Assembly: GCF_030848475.1 (NCBI RefSeq)
Contig: NZ_JAVDDS010000006.1
Span: 1 to 64,000, forward strand
Direction: 5' to 3'
From: Herbivorax alkaliphila
GTDB taxonomy: Bacteria; Bacillota; Clostridia; Acetivibrionales; Acetivibrionaceae
DNA length: 64,000 nucleotides
The position numbers were made by a program, and so were the translations under genes. Numbering within the stretch: the first letter of the stretch is position 1; every line of letters starts with the position of its first letter. Below the pieces are notes generated by a model. It saw nothing but the letters and a program-made list of their open reading frames with translations, was not told where the DNA came from and ran no database searches. Shown here one piece after another: positions 61,585 to 64,000 of this stretch.

Positions 61585-62499
61585 TTGTTTAAAAATGCAT
61601 TAAAGGCTGATAAATACGCCCATTGGGGATATATATTCATTTTTCCTTTTTTCGTGGTAATGGCTATATTCTTGTTATATCCAATAGTGAATACACTTAT
61701 TTTAAGCTTTACCAGCTGGGATGGATCAAGAGTTCCTGCAGAGTTTGTAGGTTTGGATAACTATAGACGTTTACTAGAAGATATTATGTCTGGAGGAGCT
61801 TTTATAAGAAGTGTGGGAAACACTTGGATAATGTGGATAATGAATGTGATACCTCAGTTTATAGGGGCGTTAGCATTGGCTGTGTTACTAACAAGCAAAA
61901 ACTTTAAGGGAAAAGCAGTTTTTAGGGCAATTTTTTATTTGCCAAATCTTATAACTATGGCATCAGTGGGGGCGTTGTTTTTATTTCTACTTGAATATCC
62001 AGGTGGAGTGGTTAACAATTTATTACTTGACTTAAATGTTAGAGATGAGCCGTTTCATTTTCTTCAAAACGTTTGGGCAACTAGGATAACAGTATCTTTT
62101 GCATTGACGTGGATGTGGTTTGGATATACAATGATAATTTTTATGGCTGGAATAAAAGCTATACCTGAAGAATATTTTGAAGCTGCAAGAGTTGATGGAG
62201 CAAGCAAATGGAAGGCATTTGTCAACATAACGCTTCCGTTACTTAGGCCTATAATGATGTATCAGGTTGTTACATCAATAATTGGTGGTCTTAGCATGTA
62301 CGACTTGCCTTTTGTTCTTACACAGGGAACTGGTGGGCCTGGGGGGGCAGCCACTACAATGGTTATGAACGTCTACAGGCAGGCTTTTAGAAATTATCAG
62401 TTTGGATATGCGTCAACAACTGCCATTGGATTATTTATTCACATATTTATACTTGTATTTATCGCCATTAAAATTTTAAAACCGCAGGAGAATGATTAA
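61585..62499 (+). CDS. Sugar ABC transporter permease (MalF/UgpA type)
   Basis: A 304-residue permease with six membrane helices. The EAA loop is EYFEAARVDGASKWKAFVNI followed by TLPLLRP. Starts at TTG 61585, eight bases behind GGAGGG; a GTG at 61576 overlaps that ribosome site. It heterodimerises with the next gene product. Confidence 0.9.
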   Translation: MFKNALKADKYAHWGYIFIFPFFVVMAIFLLYPIVNTLILSFTSWDGSRVPAEFVGLDNYRRLLEDIMSGGAFIRSVGNTWIMWIMNVIPQFIGALALAVLLTSKNFKGKAVFRAIFYLPNLITMASVGALFLFLLEYPGGVVNNLLLDLNVRDEPFHFLQNVWATRITVSFALTWMWFGYTMIIFMAGIKAIPEEYFEAARVDGASKWKAFVNITLPLLRPIMMYQVVTSIIGGLSMYDLPFVLTQGTGGPGGAATTMVMNVYRQAFRNYQFGYASTTAIGLFIHIFILVFIAIKILKPQEND

Positions 62500-62517
62500 A
62501 AGAAAGGGGGGAAAGGA

Positions 62518-63396
62518 ATGAAAAGTAATTTATCTACTGATAAAAACACAAATATTAAAAAAGTTAATACAACTTCTAAAGTTGATATTCCTAAGATATT
62601 AATCTATATAGGACTTTTCTTGTTGGCTGTGCTTTGCTTTTTGCCATTTTACTTTATGATGATTAATGCAACTCATAGTAATGCAGATATTGCACGGAAT
62701 CTTAACTTATTGCCTGGCACCAGAGCCTGGATAAACTACCAGACAATGAGTGAGAGGATTAACATATGGAGAGGTTTTTTAAATAGTATTATTATTACGT
62801 GTTCAGGTACTGCTTTGTTAGCCTATTTTGGTACTGCAACTGCATATGGTTTTTCAAAATTTAAATTTCCAGGAAGCAAAGCATTATTTTGGGTAATATT
62901 AAGTACAATGATGGTACCACCTCAGTTAGGTGTTATTGGTTTTTACGATGTAGTTTTTAAGTTGGGTTTACTGGATAACTTTTTGGCATTAATATTACCA
63001 ATGATGGCAAATGCTCAGTTTGTATTTTTTGTTAAACAGTATATGGATTCAACTTTACCTAAGTCTATACTTGAGTCTGCAAGGATAGACGGAGCATCTG
63101 AAGTTAGAATATTTAATAAAATAGTATTACCTTTATCTACTCCCGCAATTGCAACAATGGGAATGTTTGCTTTTATCTTTCAATGGAATCAGCTTTTGAT
63201 TCCGCAGGTAGTTTTAAGAAGTAGTAATCTTAGAACTGTTCCAATTTTAGTCGCAAATGCAAGGGGAATATACCGTACAGATTTTGCTCCTGCATATATG
63301 GCTGTTTCTCTTTCGGTAATACCTCTAATAATTGTATTTTTATTCTTTTCTAAGCATATAATTGGAGGGCTTACAGCAGGAGCTGTTAAGGGTTAA
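62518..63396 (+). CDS. Sugar ABC transporter permease (MalG/UgpE type)
   Basis: A 292-residue permease with a cytoplasmic N-terminal tail of about 25 residues and six helices. The EAA loop is SILESARIDGASEVRIFNKI followed by VLPLSTP. The ATG follows GAAAGGGGGG. Confidence 0.92.
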   Translation: MKSNLSTDKNTNIKKVNTTSKVDIPKILIYIGLFLLAVLCFLPFYFMMINATHSNADIARNLNLLPGTRAWINYQTMSERINIWRGFLNSIIITCSGTALLAYFGTATAYGFSKFKFPGSKALFWVILSTMMVPPQLGVIGFYDVVFKLGLLDNFLALILPMMANAQFVFFVKQYMDSTLPKSILESARIDGASEVRIFNKIVLPLSTPAIATMGMFAFIFQWNQLLIPQVVLRSSNLRTVPILVANARGIYRTDFAPAYMAVSLSVIPLIIVFLFFSKHIIGGLTAGAVKG

Positions 63397-63480
63397 TTTA
63401 CTTTAAAGAATATAAACTATTTATAAAAATAGATGTAAAAATTTTAAAATGGTCAAATAAAAAGTTAAAAACAATAAAAT

Positions 63481-63510
63481 AAAGCTCAACACATGTATGT
63501 GTTGAGCTTT
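63481..63510. terminator. Bidirectional terminator between sugar operon and glucan phosphorylase
   Basis: AAAGCTCAACACAT pairs perfectly with ATGTGTTGAGCTTT (loop GT); A and T tracts on the two sides suit both strands. Confidence 0.9.
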
Positions 63511-63533
63511 ATCGTTGTTAAAATTTAATACAT

Positions 63534-64000
63534 TTACTGTACTGCCCATCTTATTAGTGGGAGATCAAATGGACTCATTAAATCAGGATGACTTGGTATT
63601 ACCCTGAATGTATAACCATATTCTCCTCCTTCGTATAGAGTTATTTTGGCAGTATACCTGTAAGTATTGTCAGATATTTTTTCTTCTAATTGCATATCGA
63701 CTATATGTGGATTTTCTATGGCATTTTCATTTCCTATATCACCATAATAAACCTGAACCTTTATATTTGATGGTTCTAAACTACCTAGTTTTACTGTTGC
63801 GTGTATAGGTATTGTTTCTCCTGATATAAAGTTCTTGTTGTTTAATTGAGTTACTTCTTTGTCTGGAATGATATCCACCTGCGGCCATTCCTTTTCAACA
63901 TGTTGTTTCCAGTTAGATAACTCGGATGCATATTTGAAATTGCTTGAAATTTGTTTTTCAACTCTGTTCATAGAAGTAATATAATACTTGTTTGTGTAAT
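63534..64000 (-). CDS. glgP: Alpha-glucan phosphorylase, C-terminal fragment
   Basis: The reading frame is open to the window edge (YTNKYYITSMNRVEKQ continues past the internal ATG at 63971), so this is the last 155 or so residues of a longer gene. The tail GGEYGYTFRVIPSHPDLMSP and DLPLIRWAVQ is the typical end of the DUF3417-type alpha-glucan phosphorylase, which releases glucose 1-phosphate from maltodextrin or glycogen. The family length is about 850, so most lies outside. It converges on the sugar transporter operon. Confidence 0.85.
   Translation of the reverse strand, partial: YTNKYYITSMNRVEKQISSNFKYASELSNWKQHVEKEWPQVDIIPDKEVTQLNNKNFISGETIPIHATVKLGSLEPSNIKVQVYYGDIGNENAIENPHIVDMQLEEKISDNTYRYTAKITLYEGGEYGYTFRVIPSHPDLMSPFDLPLIRWAVQ

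Noticed and set aside
63534-63971. Stand-alone 145-residue protein
   Set aside because: The frame is open beyond the internal Met to the window edge and matches the C-terminus of a much longer phosphorylase.

Overview
The window is AT-rich DNA from an anaerobic, spore-forming member of the Clostridia. A GerA/GerB/GerC receptor operon indicates sporulation. [FeFe]-hydrogenases, pyruvate formate-lyase and a PPi-type phosphofructokinase indicate strict fermentation, and a dockerin domain points to a cellulosome producer (Acetivibrio/Clostridium thermocellum-like). The species assignment is inference. Many ORFs use TTG or GTG starts, and at least two probably start with ATT.

Layout. (1) 1-411: decayed transposase. 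(2) 710-12989: a complete, apparently undescribed type II polyketide/fatty-acid-like biosynthetic cluster. It holds a malonyltransferase, ketoreductase, ACP, dehydratase, two-gene ABC exporter, divergent GcvT-like protein, a ketosynthase fused to a chain-length-factor-like domain, two glycosyltransferases, two hotdog thioesterases and a phosphopantetheinyl transferase. With KR and DH but no enoyl reductase, the expected product is a glycosylated polyene or polyenoic acid. (3) 13072-24489: a sulfate-to-homocysteine island bracketed by two directly repeated tRNA arrays. The first array has a broken tRNA-His, then Gln and Lys; the second has His, Gln and Lys intact. The island encodes an ABC importer, CysDN, AprAB, a siroheme sulfite reductase, TusA, a ThiS-like carrier, an E1-like enzyme, a JAMM protease and a MetY-type sulfhydrylase. 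This matches protein-thiocarboxylate methionine biosynthesis. (4) 24559-31193 (minus strand): germinant receptor, RF3 and an unknown membrane protein. (5) 31683-44602: a TGS nucleoside kinase, then two hydrogenase operons. The first (DRTGG, anti-sigma-like ATPase, HsfB-like hydrogenase, DRTGG, PHP) and the second (electron-bifurcating HydABC type) each have a Rex-like operator at the promoter. A C39-like peptidase and a lipoprotein lie between them. (6) 44806-49827: ABC exporter and a secreted dockerin protein with 14 RCC1 blades. (7) 49939-54961: PflB behind a ZTP (pfl-motif) riboswitch, PPi-PFK and class II aldolase. (8) 55171-59658: parvulin foldase and a three-gene acyl-CoA dehydratase activase-like set. 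(9) 59797-64000: sugar ABC importer behind tandem consensus promoters, then the C-terminal end of an alpha-glucan phosphorylase.

The genes combine into carbohydrate capture and glycolysis (sugar importer, glucan phosphorylase, PPi-PFK, aldolase), fermentative end reactions (PFL, HydABC) with NADH-responsive control (Rex), sulfate assimilation, and one specialised-metabolite pathway. The strongest candidates for something undescribed are the fused KS-CLF polyene cluster and the tRNA-repeat-bracketed sulfur island.
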